A DNA stretch of 64,000 bases from Lasiosphaeris hirsuta (lineage: Eukaryota > Ascomycota > Sordariomycetes > Sordariales > Lasiosphaeriaceae): contig JAUKUA010000002.1 of the NCBI GenBank assembly GCA_030549175.1, positions 4,774,001 through 4,838,000 on the forward strand. The letters are read 5' to 3'. Within the stretch, counting starts at the first letter, position 1; every line of letters starts with the position of its first letter. Made by a program: the position numbers and the translations under genes. Below the pieces are notes generated by a model. The model was given only the letters and a program-made list of their open reading frames with translations. It made no database searches and was not told the origin of the DNA. Positions 45,660-59,530 of this stretch are shown here, piece by piece.

Positions 45660-46989
45660 TATGACACAGGCCAGCCTACAAAGGTCTGGGGTATAACAAC
45701 CACAAGGTGAGATATCAAATGAAGGGTCAGACTATAAAGCTTTAACCTTTTCCTAACTCTCGACTTAACCGTTCAGTGAACCACCCCGACAATTACTATT
45801 AGTCTAGTTTAGAGCTTTCACACGACGAACTCAGGGACTTAATCTTCACAAGGCTAATAAGTACAAGGTCTGATTTAGCGGTTTAGAACAGAACGGTAAG
45901 GAAGTTAACTGTCATAATGTAAAGTAGTAGAGAGCCAGGAAGAAGGAGGTTCAAGGAGATGGAATGATCCAACAGAAGATAAGACATAATACTTCGTAGT
46001 TACAAGTCAGAAGAAACAGAAAGGTTCACAAGGTTATATTACCCCTTAGCTTTACTAAAGTTCAGTTGATAATCTTTCTAAGTTTGTCTAAAGAAAACTA
46101 AGGAGCTTCTTCCTCTCGAGGATCCATTGTAACGTACCTGTCCTACTTATAGAAGGCTATGTATAAGATACAAGGATACCAAGGTATCTAAAGGATCCTC
46201 CTAGCCGCCCGTCGGTTCCGAATCTCCTTTCTAGCTACCCGTCGCTTACGTCCTATAAATCCATGGCTACATACTAAGTGAAGCCGGCCTATCATATGTT
46301 GGTCCATAGCCGGTATCAGTACTTATCTATACAGCTCTAGTAACATAGTATCTATTGTTATAAATGTTCCTTCACGTCCTTAGTACTTATGTTAGCCACA
46401 GCGTTGTTAGGTTAATTCCTAGGTTAGCTGTCATAACAATGGTTCCCTTCGTAACTTATATGTAGAAGTCGGAGTTATCTGTTATCACTGAAGCTAAACT
46501 CCGAAGAACGTCGGGTTCTAAGTCTTCTAAAGAAATGCTAGCGATAACGGGAAGGTCTATGATTCGAAAGACTAGTTGTAGGATCTAGGCTGACTATATA
46601 GGCTCTAACTACGATACTAAGATTAAATGGCTTATCCATGACAAATCTAAAGTCTAATAACATTACCTAACGTAAGTAAGATCTATTGTATGGCTACTCT
46701 AGCTTATGAGTAGTTCTGAGTGTTCCGTCGTAACCCGTAGATACTTAAGAGAATTTACTGACCTATGTGTCGGCTGACTAGGTTATTAGCTATACATAGG
46801 ATCATGTTCCGAGGTTAAGCTATGTTATAGCTATCCTCTATGATAGTTCTCTTATCTACGTGATCTATGATAGGTACTTATGGGTCAATGGGTATGTGCT
46901 TCTTATATGTAGTTCGTACTACTAGTATATAGTTTAGTTAAGGAGGTTAGTAACCTTATTGACCTTAGGTAAGCCCTATTAGTATAATA
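45660..46989 (-). repeat. M3 3' LTR
   Basis: 1330 bp. Outer end TATGACACAGGCCAGCC is nearly intact. The inner end is RIP-mutated and followed by the complement of the polypurine tract. Confidence 0.92.
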
Positions 46990-49317
46990 CTATCTCCCTT
47001 CTTAAGAAGACTTACCTCGAGTCCTTAAGTTAATAACCCTAGGGTCCTTAAGCTTACGTAGGTACTTGACGTGGAAGTTTTAAAGTTTCTAGGTGTCGAA
47101 AAAGTACTCGTATAGTTCCTAAGTCTAATCTTTCTTCTCGGGATATTTCTTCCATTTGACGTAATACTTTACTATTCCCTTCTTAGTACAGGAGTTTATG
47201 ATTTCCTCTACTATAAATTTCTTAGGGTAAACGTCTCCTACTTACTCTAGGACCTAAATAAGGTCAGAGATCGGCTAAGAGCCGGTTCGGAAAGGCTCGA
47301 TAAGGGACACGTAAAAGGTAAGATAAATTTTCTAACGTTCTGGGATTTTAAGTTTTATAGCTATGAGAGATACTATCTTAGAGATCTTAAATAGGCCGAG
47401 TAATTTCCTATCTAGTTTCTTAGAAGGTCTCTTAGTCTTAATATTCTGTACGTCGAGCATTACTAGTTACTTTTCCTTAAAGGAAGGTACTTCCGTTCAC
47501 TTCCGAACTATATACTTCTTTATTCGTTCTTAAGATTTCTTAAGAGTTTCACAAAGGTTCTTATAGACCGTTGTCATCTAATGTACTATGATTTTACTAT
47601 GCGAATTACATATAGATTCGTTAGGTAGATTGTTTACGGCCGGGTAGTATCTATAGTTTATGTAGAAAGGAGAGTTACTAATGGAAGTCGATCTGGTGTT
47701 ATTCCATGCGAATTCGGCTATAAGTAATAAGATATCTTAGTTATTTATTTCATAGTTAACGAAAGCTCTAAGGTAGGCCTCGATATACTAGTTAAGACGT
47801 TTAGTTTAACTATCTATCTCGGGGTGGAACGAGGTTAACATTTTTAGTTTGACTCTGACATGTTTAAGGAAGTTACGTTAGAGGCCTACGTTAAACCGTA
47901 AATCCCGATCAGAGATAATACCAGTAGATATGTCGTGGTATTTTTAATATTCATAGGTAAAGATTAAGATCAAGTCTTTTATTTTCTTAGTATCGTCTTT
48001 TAAGGTGATAAAATATATTATCTTAGTAAAGGTATTGACTATGACCTAGATAGAACTATATCCGTTAGAGAAAGGAAGGTTTGTGATGAAGTCTATTAAA
48101 ATAAGCTTCCAAAGAAAGTATTTTAGCTCAATTAAGTAAAGTAGTTTGAAAGGAAGGTAACGTCTTAGCTTATTACTTTGACACTTATAACAGGAGTGTA
48201 CAAACTCAGCGACGTCCTTCTCGAGGTTCTGCCAGTATATATATTATCTAATAAGTTTAACGGTCTTATTCATACCTATGTGGCCTACCACTTTAATATC
48301 GTATTTAAAGTAGATAATCTAGATCTTAAGTTCTTCATTGTTAAGAATCTAAATACGATTCTTCATAAATAAGATTCTATCTTTGTTAATTACGTCTTTT
48401 CTAGAAGAAACTAAAGCCTTTTAGTATATTTCGTCTATAGGAGCCGTAGTTTTAACTTACTTAAGGAATTCCTCGTTCCATTTTGGTATTAGAATACTAC
48501 AGAGACATACTTTTGAGAGCATAAACGTTAGGGCTTCTAAATAGGAAAAGTATTCCTTGTTTAAAACCAAAGTTATCGGCTAGTTTTTATCCCCCCCTTT
48601 AGGAAGGTACTTCTTACGCCGTAAGAAAGTATTAGCCTTAGCATTCTATGTGCCGGGATGGAAATTAATAACGAAGTCAAAGGTAGCAAGCTACTAGGCC
48701 TATCAGGCCTAGCGGCGGTTAAGGACTTTAGCCGTCTAGAAGTATTTTAGATTGTGATAGTCCGAGAAGACCTCGATACGGTACTTAATACCCTCAAGGT
48801 AATATCTCCAACGTTAGAAATAATTAACTATCGTTAGGAGTTCCTTATCATAAATCTCATAGTTAATTTCCATGGGGATTAATTTCCTTAAGTAAAATGC
48901 CATAGGATATATCTTACCGTTATCTTACTTCTGTGATATTATCTCTCTTAACGCGTAATCTAAAGTGTTAAGTTTAATAATAGGTAGTCTATTAGGGTCG
49001 AAATAGACTAGAACAGGGGCTTTAATAAAGGCTTTCTTTAATACTTTAAATATAGTATTTATCTAATTATTCCACGTCTAGGTCTTCTAGGTAAGGTTCA
49101 TAGAATCAGTAAATAGTTTAGCGATGTGTAAATAGCCCTTGATATAGTACTTATAGAAGTTCGTAAATTTATTAAATTGTTAAACTTCTTGTACTAATTT
49201 CGGCTGTTCCTATGAAAGGATACATTCTATCTTATCCTTTAACATTATAATATCCTTAGCACTGATAATATAGCCTAGGTATTTTAGTTCCTTAGTATCT
49301 TACATATATTTAGCGGG
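46990..49317 (-). pseudogene. M3 pol, 3' portion (RNase H, integrase, chromodomain)
   Basis: Minus strand, chromodomain near 47050-47290, integrase about 47450-48470, RNase H about 48600-49040, then the end of RT, cut at 49317 by M4 (GCGGG duplicated). RIP stops throughout. Confidence 0.78.
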
Positions 49318-50666
49318 TGTGACATAGGCCAGCCACCGAAGGTCTGGGGTGTGACAACTACAAGGTGAGGTATCAGGTGAGAAATCGAACTACAGAGCTA
49401 TAACCTCAAACATAACTTCAACCAGATAGCTGACTACCCCGGCAATGGTATTAGTCCGATTTAGAGCTTTCAAGCCTTCCGACTCAGGGAGATGATTCTC
49501 GTAAGGCTTCGTACGACTCAATGGTCAAGTGACTCGGCATAAGGTGGGATTTAGAGCTTTGGCACAGTGGTTGAGGGAGTTCATTGTCGTAGCCCAGAGT
49601 GGTAGTATGTACCGTGGGAAGAGGAAGGTTTAGGGAGATGGAACGATGTGACAGAAGATAACGTACGATGCTTCGTAGTTGTAAGTTAGGAGAAACGGAA
49701 GGGTTCATAAGGTTATATTATCTCTTAGCTTTACTAAAGTTCAGCTGATAATCTTTCTAGGTTTGTTTAAAGAGAACTAGAGAGCTTCTTCCTCTCGAGG
49801 ATCCGTCGTAGGGTACCAGTACTACTTATGGAACGCTATGTATAAGATATAAGAATACCGAGATACCTAAGGATCCTTCCTAGCCGTCCGTCGGTCCCAA
49901 ATCCCTTGTCTAACCGCCCGTCTCTCACGCCCTACAAATCAGTAGCTACAAGCTAGGTAAAGCCGGCCTATCATACGTTAGTCCACAGCCGGTATTAGTA
50001 CTTATTTATACAGCTTAAGTGGTAGAGTATCCATTGTTATAGATATTCCTTTACGTCCTTAGTACTTACGTTAGCCATAGTACTGTTAGGTCGATCCTAT
50101 GTCGGCTGTTATAACAACGATTCTTTTCGTAACTTACATATAGGAGTCATGGCTACTTGTTACTACTGAAGCTAGACTCTGGAGAACGTCGGGGTCTAGG
50201 TCTTCTAAAGGAATACTAACGATAACAGGAAGGTTTATAATTCGAAAGACTAACTATAAGATCTTAGCTGACTATATAGGCCCTGATTATAATATTAAGG
50301 TTAAGTAGTTTGTTTATGACAAATCTAAAGTCTAGTAACATTGCCTAGTGTAGGCGAGATCTAATGTATAGCTACTTTAGCTTATAAGTGGTTCTAAGTA
50401 TCTTGTTACGACCTGTGGTCGTACTTAAGAATCTATTGACCTACGTACTCAGGCTAAGTAAGCCTTAAGCAATACGATAGGATATGTCCCGAGGTTAAGT
50501 TACGTTATAATAACCTTCTTAGTACTAACTTTACATTGATAGGTTCAATACCTCCCTGTTGTTATGGGTCTATGATATTATGTAGGTATATAGTATATAC
50601 CGGTGGTATAACTTAGTTAAAAAGGTCAGTGACCCTGTTAACCTAGGTAAGCCTATTAATATAATA
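49318..50666 (-). repeat. M4 3' LTR
   Basis: 1349 bp. Intact complement of the primer site at 49747-49758. The outer end is well preserved and the inner end RIP-mutated. Confidence 0.93.
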
Positions 50667-53600
50667 CTATCCCCCCTCTTAGGAAGACTTGCCTTAAGTT
50701 CTAAGGTTAGTAACCCTAGGGTCCCTTAGCTTATGTAGGTACTTAAAGTAGAAGTCCTAAAGTTTCTAAGTGTCAAAGAAGTACTCGTATAGTTCCTAAG
50801 TCTAATCTTTTTTTTCGGGATATCTATCCTATTTGACGAGATACTTTACTATCCTCTTCTTAGTGTGGGAGTTCATAATTTCCTTTATTATAAATTTCTC
50901 AGGGTAAATATCTCTTACTTACTCTAAGACCTAAATAGGATCGGAGATTGGCTAAGAGCCGGTTTAGAAGGGTTTAATGAAAAAAACGTAAAAGGTAAGA
51001 TAAATTTTCTAATATTCCGGGAGTTTAAGTTTCACGGTTATAAGAGATATTATCTTAGAGATTTTAAATAGTCTAAGTAACTTCTTATCTAACTTTTTCG
51101 AGGGTCTTTTAGTCTTAATGTTTTTAACGTCTAATATTACTAATTACTTTTTAATAAAGGAGGATATTTCCGTTTACTTCCTATCTATATATTTCTTTAT
51201 CCGTTCTTAAGATTCTTTAAGGGTTTCGTAGAGGTTCTCATAGACTGTAGTTATTTAATATGCTATGATTTTGCTATGTAGGTTACGTGTAGATTTGTTA
51301 GGTAGATTATTAACGGCCGGATAATATCCGTAGTTAACGTAGAAGAGAAAGTTACTAATAGAAGTTGATTTGACGTTATTTTATATAAATTCGGCTATAG
51401 GTAATAAGATATCTCAGTTGTTTATCTTATAATTAACGAAAGCTCTAAGGTAAGTTTTAATATTTTAATTAAGACGTTTAGTCTAGCTATCTATTTCGGG
51501 GTAGAACGAGGTTGATATCTTTGGTTTGACTCTAACATGTTTAAGAAAGTCATACTAAAGTCTTACGTTAAACTGTAAATCCTAATTGAAGATAATACCA
51601 ATGAGTATACCGTGATATTTTTAACATTTATAGGTAAAGAGGAAGATTAAGTCTTTTGTTTTCTTAGTATTATCCTTTAAGGGAATAAAGTATGTTATTT
51701 TAGTAAAGGTATCGACAATGACCTAGATAAAACTATATCCATTAAAGAAGGGAAGGCCCGTTATAAAGTCTATTAAAATAAGCCTCTACGGAGAATATTC
51801 CAACTTAATAAGATAAAGTAATTTAAAAGGGAGGTAATATCTTAGCTTGTTACTTTGATACTCGTAACAGGAGTATATAAACTTAGCGACGTCTTTTTCG
51901 AGGTTTTGTTAGAACATGTATTATCTAATAAGCTTAACGGTCTTATCTATACCTATATAGCCTACCACTTTAGTATCGTGTTCAGAGTGGATAATCTGGA
52001 TCTTAAGTTTCTTATTATCAGAGATCTAAATACGATTTTTCACGAATAGGACTTCATTTTCGTTAGTTACGTCTTTTCCAGGGGAAACTAAAACCTTTTA
52101 ATACGTTTCGTCTATGAAAGTAACGGCTTAGATTTACTTAAAGAATTCTTCGTTTTACTTCGGTATTAGAATATTACAGAGGTATACTTTTAAAAGTATA
52201 AACGTAGAAACTTTAAAATATAAAAAATGTTCTTTGTTTAAAATAAAGATTATCGGTTAGTTTTTATCTTCCCCTTCCGAAAGGTACTTTTCGTACCATA
52301 AGAAAGTATCTACCTTAGCATTTTATATGTTAGGACAAAAATTAATGATAAAATCGAAGGTAGCGAGCTACTAAGCTCATCGGGCTTAGCGGCGGTTAAG
52401 GACTTTCATAGTCTAGAAGTATTCTAAGTTACGATAGTCTAAGAAAACTTCGATATGATATTTAGCCCTCTTTAAGTAATATCTCTAACGTTAGAACGAA
52501 TCTACTATTATAAGAAGTTCCTTATCATAAATCTCATAGTTTATTTCCGTAGAAATTAGTTTTCTAAAGTAAAAAGTTATAAGATAAATCTTACCGTTAT
52601 CTTATTTCTATAACATGACCGAGCTAAGTATATAATTAGAGATATCTGGTTTAATTATAGGTAGTTTATTAGGGTTAAAATAAATTAGAATAGGAGCTTT
52701 TGTAAAGGCTGTTTTTAACACTTAAAATATTATATTCATTTAATTTGTTTATTTTTAGTTTTTCTAGGTTAGGTTAGTAGAATCTATAAGTAGTTTAGTA
52801 ATATGTAAATAACCTCTGATATAATACCTATAGAAATTCGTAAATCCGTTAAATTATTAAACTTCTTTTACCGATATAGGCTGTTTTTATAAGAAGATAT
52901 ATTCTACCTTATCTTTTGATATCGTGATACCTTTAGTACTAATGATATAGCCTAGGTACTCGAGTTTCTTAGTATCTTATATGTACTTCGAAGGGTTAAT
53001 CATAAGGTTATGTTTTTAGAGCCGTTTAAGTATTTCTATTACAATCTTATCATGTTATTTCTTTAAGTCGGTATAAATGAAGAGGTTATTAATATAAGAC
53101 AAGAGGCCTTAGTCGATAAGGTTTCGAAAGATATAATTTATTATATCTTAGAAGGTAGTAGAAGTATTAGTAAGGCCGAAAGATATTATGTTAAACTCGA
53201 AGAGGCCGTAATAGGTTTGAAATGTTATTTTCTATTCGTAGCCCTTTTTCATTTAAATTAAGTTAAAACTTAACTTTAAATCTATCTTTATAAAGATAAT
53301 AGATCTAATAAAGGCGTCTTAAAGTTTAGTGATCAGAGGTAATAAGTAACAGTTTTTAACCGTTCGTTTGTTAATTCTTTAATAGTCGACTATAGGACAG
53401 AGATTTTTTAGGTCCTTAGTAGCTACCTTTTCTATAGATACTTTCTTATCTATAAAAAAGATAAGCGAAAAATAGGGTAATTTTGATTTTTATATCTTAC
53501 CTTCCGAGAGTATTTAATCTAGCTATTTATGAAAGATCTTCTTTTCTAGGTATAATATAGAATAGATAAGTCCCTATAGAAACTTCTTATCTCTTATTAT

Positions 53601-54340
53601 GTTAATTATATAGTCTTATAGCTAGTAATCTAAAAGCCGTTAGGCTACTTTAAGAGACGTTAAAAGTATAAAGGTCTTAAATCTTTCGGGGATTTTCGAG
53701 ATATAAGATGTTATGATATTAGCGATAAAGCTCTTCTTTCTAAAGATTATAAAGGAAGTATAATTCTAGTAATAGTAGTTAGATTTAAAGGCTACTTTCA
53801 AGATGTCATAGTCTTATAAATAGTTCGGCTAGTATTGTTATAACTACTAGTAGGATAGAAGAATATTATATTTAATATCAAGGGATGAAATTTCGAACGT
53901 GATATAGGAGAAGTGTTTAGCTTAGTATCGTAGAACGATTTTCTTAGTATAGGTTTTTTCGGAATTAAGGTTAATTATAGTGTTAAAAGTTTCTAAAGGT
54001 TTCGGTATCGTTCTGACTATATGAGAGATATTTTATTTTTTGACGAGGTCTTAGCTTATGATCAGGCCGGAGGTTCCTAGGTCAAGGAGTATTTAGACGG
54101 GGATTTTCGTAGTTTCGTAGTAGACGATAGTTATAGGAACAATCTTATGAATATTATAATATAACTTATGGCTTTGTTTGGCCTTCTTATAAGAGGGCCC
54201 CTCTTAGGTCTCGGCTTTATCCTATTGTTCGGGAGAAGAGTTTTCTTTGAGTGGGGAAGTGAAACGGATACGTTTTATAGAACTTATGGCGATTCGAGGT
54301 ACGGTTTTAGATACTACGAAGTTCTAGGTACCAGTTAAAA
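50667..54340 (-). pseudogene. M4 pol remnant
   Basis: Chromodomain about 50720-50980, integrase about 51090-52140, RNase H about 52300-52660, RT about 52990-53480 with catalytic box YINN at 53085-53096, and protease near 54080-54120. Both catalytic RT Asp are lost. Pol is in the -1 frame relative to gag. Confidence 0.8.
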
Positions 54341-56725
54341 ATCCGATGTACCTTTACTATCAGAGAGTTTGACTATACAAGAAAAAAGCTTAGGGTAATT
54401 TACTTCTATTATAGAAGAGATCTTAGCTTTCTTAACGGGCTAAGATTTAATTTCTTTAGTATCTTCGTCGCCGGCTTGTCTTCTATATTTAGGCTTGACT
54501 CTAGAGATCTTTCCGGGAGGTTTTAGGATTTCCTTACTTCCTTCGGTTTTCTTACTATAACATTTGAGGATATTATAGCCTTACCTTTTATAACGGTAAT
54601 ATCTCTTACTTACCTTATGTTTGTCGATGTCAGCTTGTTCTAGTTCCGTAATAACCTCTTTATAAAAGTTCTAATACTTTAGTTAGATAAGTACCGGCGT
54701 CTTGTCTTCGCGATCCTATCATTTCTACTTAGGGCTCTTTTTAGCCTTTTTTGTAGGTATTAGATTAGAACGGAAGCTAAAGGTATTAGTATCCTCTTTG
54801 TTATTATCCTTCTTTAAACGTTCCCTATTATTCGAAGTAAACTCTTTTTTTCCTGACTTAGCCTTATAGGTAATCTTACGATTCTTCGTTTAGTCCTTAT
54901 AAATTAGTCCGGCCGTGATAACTACTTCTAAGAAGTCGGCGTCCTCGGTAAGGAGATGTCTCGTACGTAAATAGATTATATTTATTATAACTTTAGAAAT
55001 TATAGTTATGACTAGTGACTATAGGGCTTAGCTACTAAGATCGACGGTATGATTAAGTTCTTAGAACTTAGTCACGTACTTATTTATATTCTTATCATAT
55101 GTTAGTACCTTTATAAACTCATAGTCCTTAGCTTTACGTATAGGGTTATGGAAATGTTTAATGATGGTAGTGGCGTAGTTATTCTACTAATTTACTAAGC
55201 CGAGCTTTTTAATCTATAAGCCCTTCTTTTGATACTATTCGAAGGTAACGTTTTTTATAAGGGTACCGACAAAACTAATTTTAGCTTTGTCGTCGAGGAA
55301 ACTTTACTTGTAAATATTAAAATATTTCTTGACGAAACGTTACTAAGTCTTAAAATGTCCTTTATCCTTCCTGTCATATCTTTCGGATCTTACTATAGTT
55401 ACGGTAGTACCTTAACTACGGGAGTTACGAATTACGGCTATATGTTCGTAAATTACCGTCTGATTTATATAGATAAGGTCGAGTAAGATTGCCATAAGAT
55501 TAAGCGGAGGTTGTGGTAATGGGCTTCGGGAACCTTAGCTCGGAGGGCTTAGGGATTCTAGAGATCTTAGTAGGCTTTCCGGTAGTCCTAGTGGACCAGG
55601 GGGTCTAGGAGGCTTTCTTAGGGAACCTAGAGGTTTGCCAAGGGGTCTAGAAGATAAATTACCCTCTAATAAGAAGCTTCTACTATTATTACTAGAGCCG
55701 TGGCTACTCAGGGGCGGTAGTGAGATAGCGACCTTTGAATGACTACTAGGAAGTTATTTACCTTCTTTTAATCCTCCACTCCTTATCTTAACATCGGAAT
55801 TCCGTATACTATTAAGCTGTCTCTAAGCTCTAGATAAGGTCTCTCGGATTACTCTCTGTTAAAGGTTATAATCAAAGAGAGGGTCTTCGTCGTTATCGAA
55901 GTACTAAGTTAAGGTTGATTTCTTTAATAGTTATAACGTCCATCAAGGGGGTTCGACAGAGGGTAATTTCTATAAACGGGTCATAGCCCTTTAGATAATC
56001 TTGTCCATGTCATAAGGTCCTATTATAATAGCTCGTGTTATAAGTGTTTCTTTAACTAAGTTCTTTAAGTAAGCCTTAAACTAGTTAAATAGTTCTTGTT
56101 CCTTCGGGATTTATAAGACTCCTAGTTAATAAAGAGCCATAAGCGAGTTAAGTTATCTCTAGGCCGAAGTAAACTAATGTTAGATATTAACGTTATAACA
56201 ATCTTAATAGGCTTACTTTTCTTCTTAAATCTAGAGAAGTTCCTAAACCTAGATAAGCTCGTTAGTTTATTTCCGTACTTACTATTCCGTCTGTTATACT
56301 TATTATTCCGTTTTCTTCTTCTACCTAAGTATATCCTTATGGAGGGCTTCGGTTTAAGCGACGACAATAGAGAGAGATTTTTAACGTTACGTGTCTTAGG
56401 TAATAAAACGGAAGAGTTTCTCGTTAACTTAGATACCAACGGATACATACGAAGCTTCGAGTTCTTATTAAGTAACTTTAAGGACGTACAAATTATTCTA
56501 AACATATTAAACTATGTTTTTATAGTCTAAGAGTAATATTAAGAACATCGAGGTAAGGGAGTTAAGTCTTTCCTTATTAAGAGTTATAGAGGTTACGAAA
56601 AGGTAAAGTTCTTAGTAAGCTTAAGCTACTTGTTAGTAAAGATCTATAAGTTATTATAGTAATTTAGCAATAGTAAGAAAGCTTAAAAAGATTATTGGAA
56701 ATTTCTTAATAGCTATAATAATTAT
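54335..56725 (-). pseudogene. M4 gag remnant
   Basis: 797 codons in one frame from a former start (ATA, 56725) to TAA at 54337-54335, including GATTTTTAA. The zinc knuckle is near 54560-54601, with the first two Cys and the His changed to Tyr and the last Cys kept. It is slightly longer than the gag of F1 (761), F2 (774) and M3 (775). Confidence 0.8.
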
Positions 56726-56864
56726 CTCGGGAGGTTCCCAGATTATGAGGTTAGTACTGGAGATAGGCTCGATTACTTTTCCCATAATAGCTACGTATGA
56801 TACTTTATAGATTAGAAGAGACGTTATTATAAATGATTAAAAGATTCGAGTTTAATAAACGAAG

Positions 56865-56876
56865 AGAAAGATTATC
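56865..56876 (-). other. Primer binding site of M4
   Basis: GATAATCTTTCT on the minus strand immediately after the 5' LTR, identical to F1 and F2 and complementary to 49747-49758 of its own LTR type. Confidence 0.75.
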
Positions 56877-58225
56877 TATGACATAGGCTAACTACCGAAG
56901 GTCTAGGATATAATAACCATAAGATAAGATATTAGGTAAGAAATCGAATTATAAAGTTATAACCTTAAATATAACTTTAACTAGATAACTAACTACCCCG
57001 GTAATAGTATTAGTCCAATTTAGAGCTTTTAAGCCTTCTAACTCAAAGAGATAATTCTCGTAAGGCTTCGTACGACTTAATAGTTAAGTGACTCGGCATA
57101 AAATAGGATTTAGAGCTTTGATACAGTAGTTAAGGAAGTTGATCGTCATAACCTAAAGTAATAGTATACGCCGTAGAAAGAAGAAGGTTTAGGAAGATAG
57201 AATAATACGACAGAAGATAACGTACGATACTTCGTAGTTACAAGTCAGGAGAAACGGAAGGGTTTACAAGGTTATATTACCCCTTAGCTTTACTAAAGTT
57301 TAACTGATAATCTTTTTAGGTTTGTCCAAAGAGAACTAGAAAGTTTCTTTTTCTCGAAGATCCATCGTAGGGTACTAACACTACTTATAGAACGCTATAT
57401 ACAAGATATAAGAATACTAAGATACTTAAGGATCCTTCCTAGCCGCCCGTCCGTCCCGAATCCCCTGTCTAACCACCCGTCTCTTACGTTTTATAAATTA
57501 GTGGTTACAAGCTAGGTAAAGCCGGCTTATTATATGTTAGTCCATAGCCGGTATTAGTACTTATCTATACAGCTTAAGTGGCATGGTGTTTATTATTGTA
57601 GGTATTCCTTTACGTCCTTGGTACTTATGTTAGCCACAGCGTTGTTAGGTTGATCTCATGTTGGCTGTCATAGTAATGGTTCCCTTCGTGACTTATATAC
57701 GGAGGTCGCGGCTACTTATTACCACTGAAGCTAGACTCCGGAGAACGTCGGGGTCTAGGTCTTCCAAAGGAATGTTAGCGATAGCGGGGAGGTCTATGAT
57801 TCGAAAGACTAACTGTAGGATCTTGGTTGACTGTATAGGCCCTGATCATGATGTTGAGGTTGAGTGGCTCGCCTATGACAAATCTGAAGTCTGGTAACGT
57901 TACCTAGCGTGGGCGAGATCTAGTGTATAGCTGCTTTAGCTTGTGAGTGGTTTTAGGCATCCCGTCGCGACCTGTGGTCGTACCTGAGGATCTATTGACC
58001 TGTGTGCTCGGGCCGAGTAGGCCTTGAGCTACGTGATAGGATGTGTCCCGAGGTTAAGCTACGTTGTGGCAACCTTCTTGGTGCTGACTCCACATTGACA
58101 GGTTTAATGCCCCCCTGTTGTTGTGGGTCTATGATGTTATGTAGGTGTGTGGTGTGTGCCGGTGGTGTAGCTCGGTCAAGGAGGTCAGTGACCCTGTTGA
58201 CCTAGGTGAGCCTACCAGTGTGACA
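56877..58225 (-). repeat. M4 5' LTR
   Basis: 1349 bp, equal to the 3' LTR. The inner half (56877-57500) is heavily mutated. The outer half (about 57650-58225) is almost free of RIP and ends CCAGTGTGACA. Confidence 0.95.
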
Positions 58226-58230
58226 GCGGG

Positions 58231-59530
58231 GTTAATAGTAAGATTATACTTCTAAAGTCGCTTAAGGACTTTAACGACAATTTTGTCATGTTCCCTTTTA
58301 GAACTTATATAAATAAGGAGGTCGTTAATGTAAGATAGGAGGCCTTGATCGATAAGGTCTCGAAAGATATGATTTATCATATCTTAGAAGGTAGTAAGAG
58401 TATTAGTAAGGCCGAAAGATATTACATTAAACTCAAAGAGACCGTAACAAGTTTGAAACATTATTTTCTACTCGTAGCCTTCTTTTATCCGAATTAGGTT
58501 AAAGCCTGACTTTAGGTCTATCTTTGTAAAGATAATTAACCTAACAAGAACATCTTAAAGTTTAGTAATAAGAGATAACGGATAGTAGTTCTTAATAGTT
58601 CGTTTGTTGATCCTTCGGTAGTTAACCATAGGTCGGAGGTTCTCTAGGTCCTTTGTAGCTACCTTTTTTAATGATACTTCCTTATCCATAAAGAAGATAA
58701 GTAAAGAACATAGTAACTTTAATTTCCGTATCTTACCTTCCTTAAGCATCTGGTCTAACTATTTACGAAGGATTTTCTTTTCTAAGGGTGACATAGGGTA
58801 AAGAAGTCCCTATAGAAGTTTTTCGTCTCTGATAATGTCAATCACATAGTCCTATAGCTAATAGTCTAAGAGCCGTTAGGCCGCTTTAAGAGATACCAAA
58901 GGAGTAAAGATCTTAAATCTTTTAGGGATATCTAGGAAGTAGGACGTTATGACACTAGCGATAGAGCTCTTCTTCCTAAAGATTACAAGGAAAGTACAAT
59001 TTTAACGACAGTAGTTAGATTTGAAGGTTACTTTCGTTATGTTAAGGTCCTATAGGTAATCCGGCTGGTATTGTTATAGCTACTAGTATAATAGAAAGAT
59101 ATTGTATTCCGTGTCAAAGAGAGAAATTTCGAACGCGATGTAAGAAAAATATTTTACTTAGTATCGTAGGACGATTTCCTTGGTATACTCCTTACCTAAT
59201 TTAAGGTTGATAGTTTTATTGAAGGCTTCTAAGGGTTTTAGGATCGTTCTACATACATAAGAGATACTCCATTTTTTAACAAGGTCTTTACTTATAACCG
59301 GGCCTAAGGTACTAGGGTCTAAGAGTACTTAGATAGAGATTTCCTTAGCTCCGTAGTAAACAATAGTTATAGGAACAATCTTACGATTACCGTAGTATAG
59401 TTTATAGTTTTGCTTACTCTTCTTACGAGAGAGTTCCTTAGTGTTATCATGGTGAGTACACTTCTTAGTAGAGGTTACGGTATGTCGAGGTACGGTTTCC
59501 GATGCCGTGAGGTTCGGGATGCTAGTTAAA
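58231..59530 (-). pseudogene. M3 pol, 5' portion (protease, RT)
   Basis: RT with catalytic box YIND at 58321-58332 (minus), upstream RT motifs to about 58750, and protease near 59310-59350. It continues the pol at 46990-49317 once M4 is removed. The frame is -1 relative to gag. Confidence 0.78.

Larger units (their letters stand above)
49318..58225 (-). mobile_element. M4: innermost complete Gypsy element (8908 bp), TSD GCGGG
   Basis: LTRs of 1349 bp at 49318-50666 and 56877-58225, internal 50667-56876, with GCGGG at 49313-49317 and 58226-58230. It is inserted in the RT region of M3, so by nesting it is the youngest full element here. It belongs to the longer LTR variant. Despite being the last insertion it is thoroughly mutated, so RIP was active after it arrived. 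Confidence 0.95.
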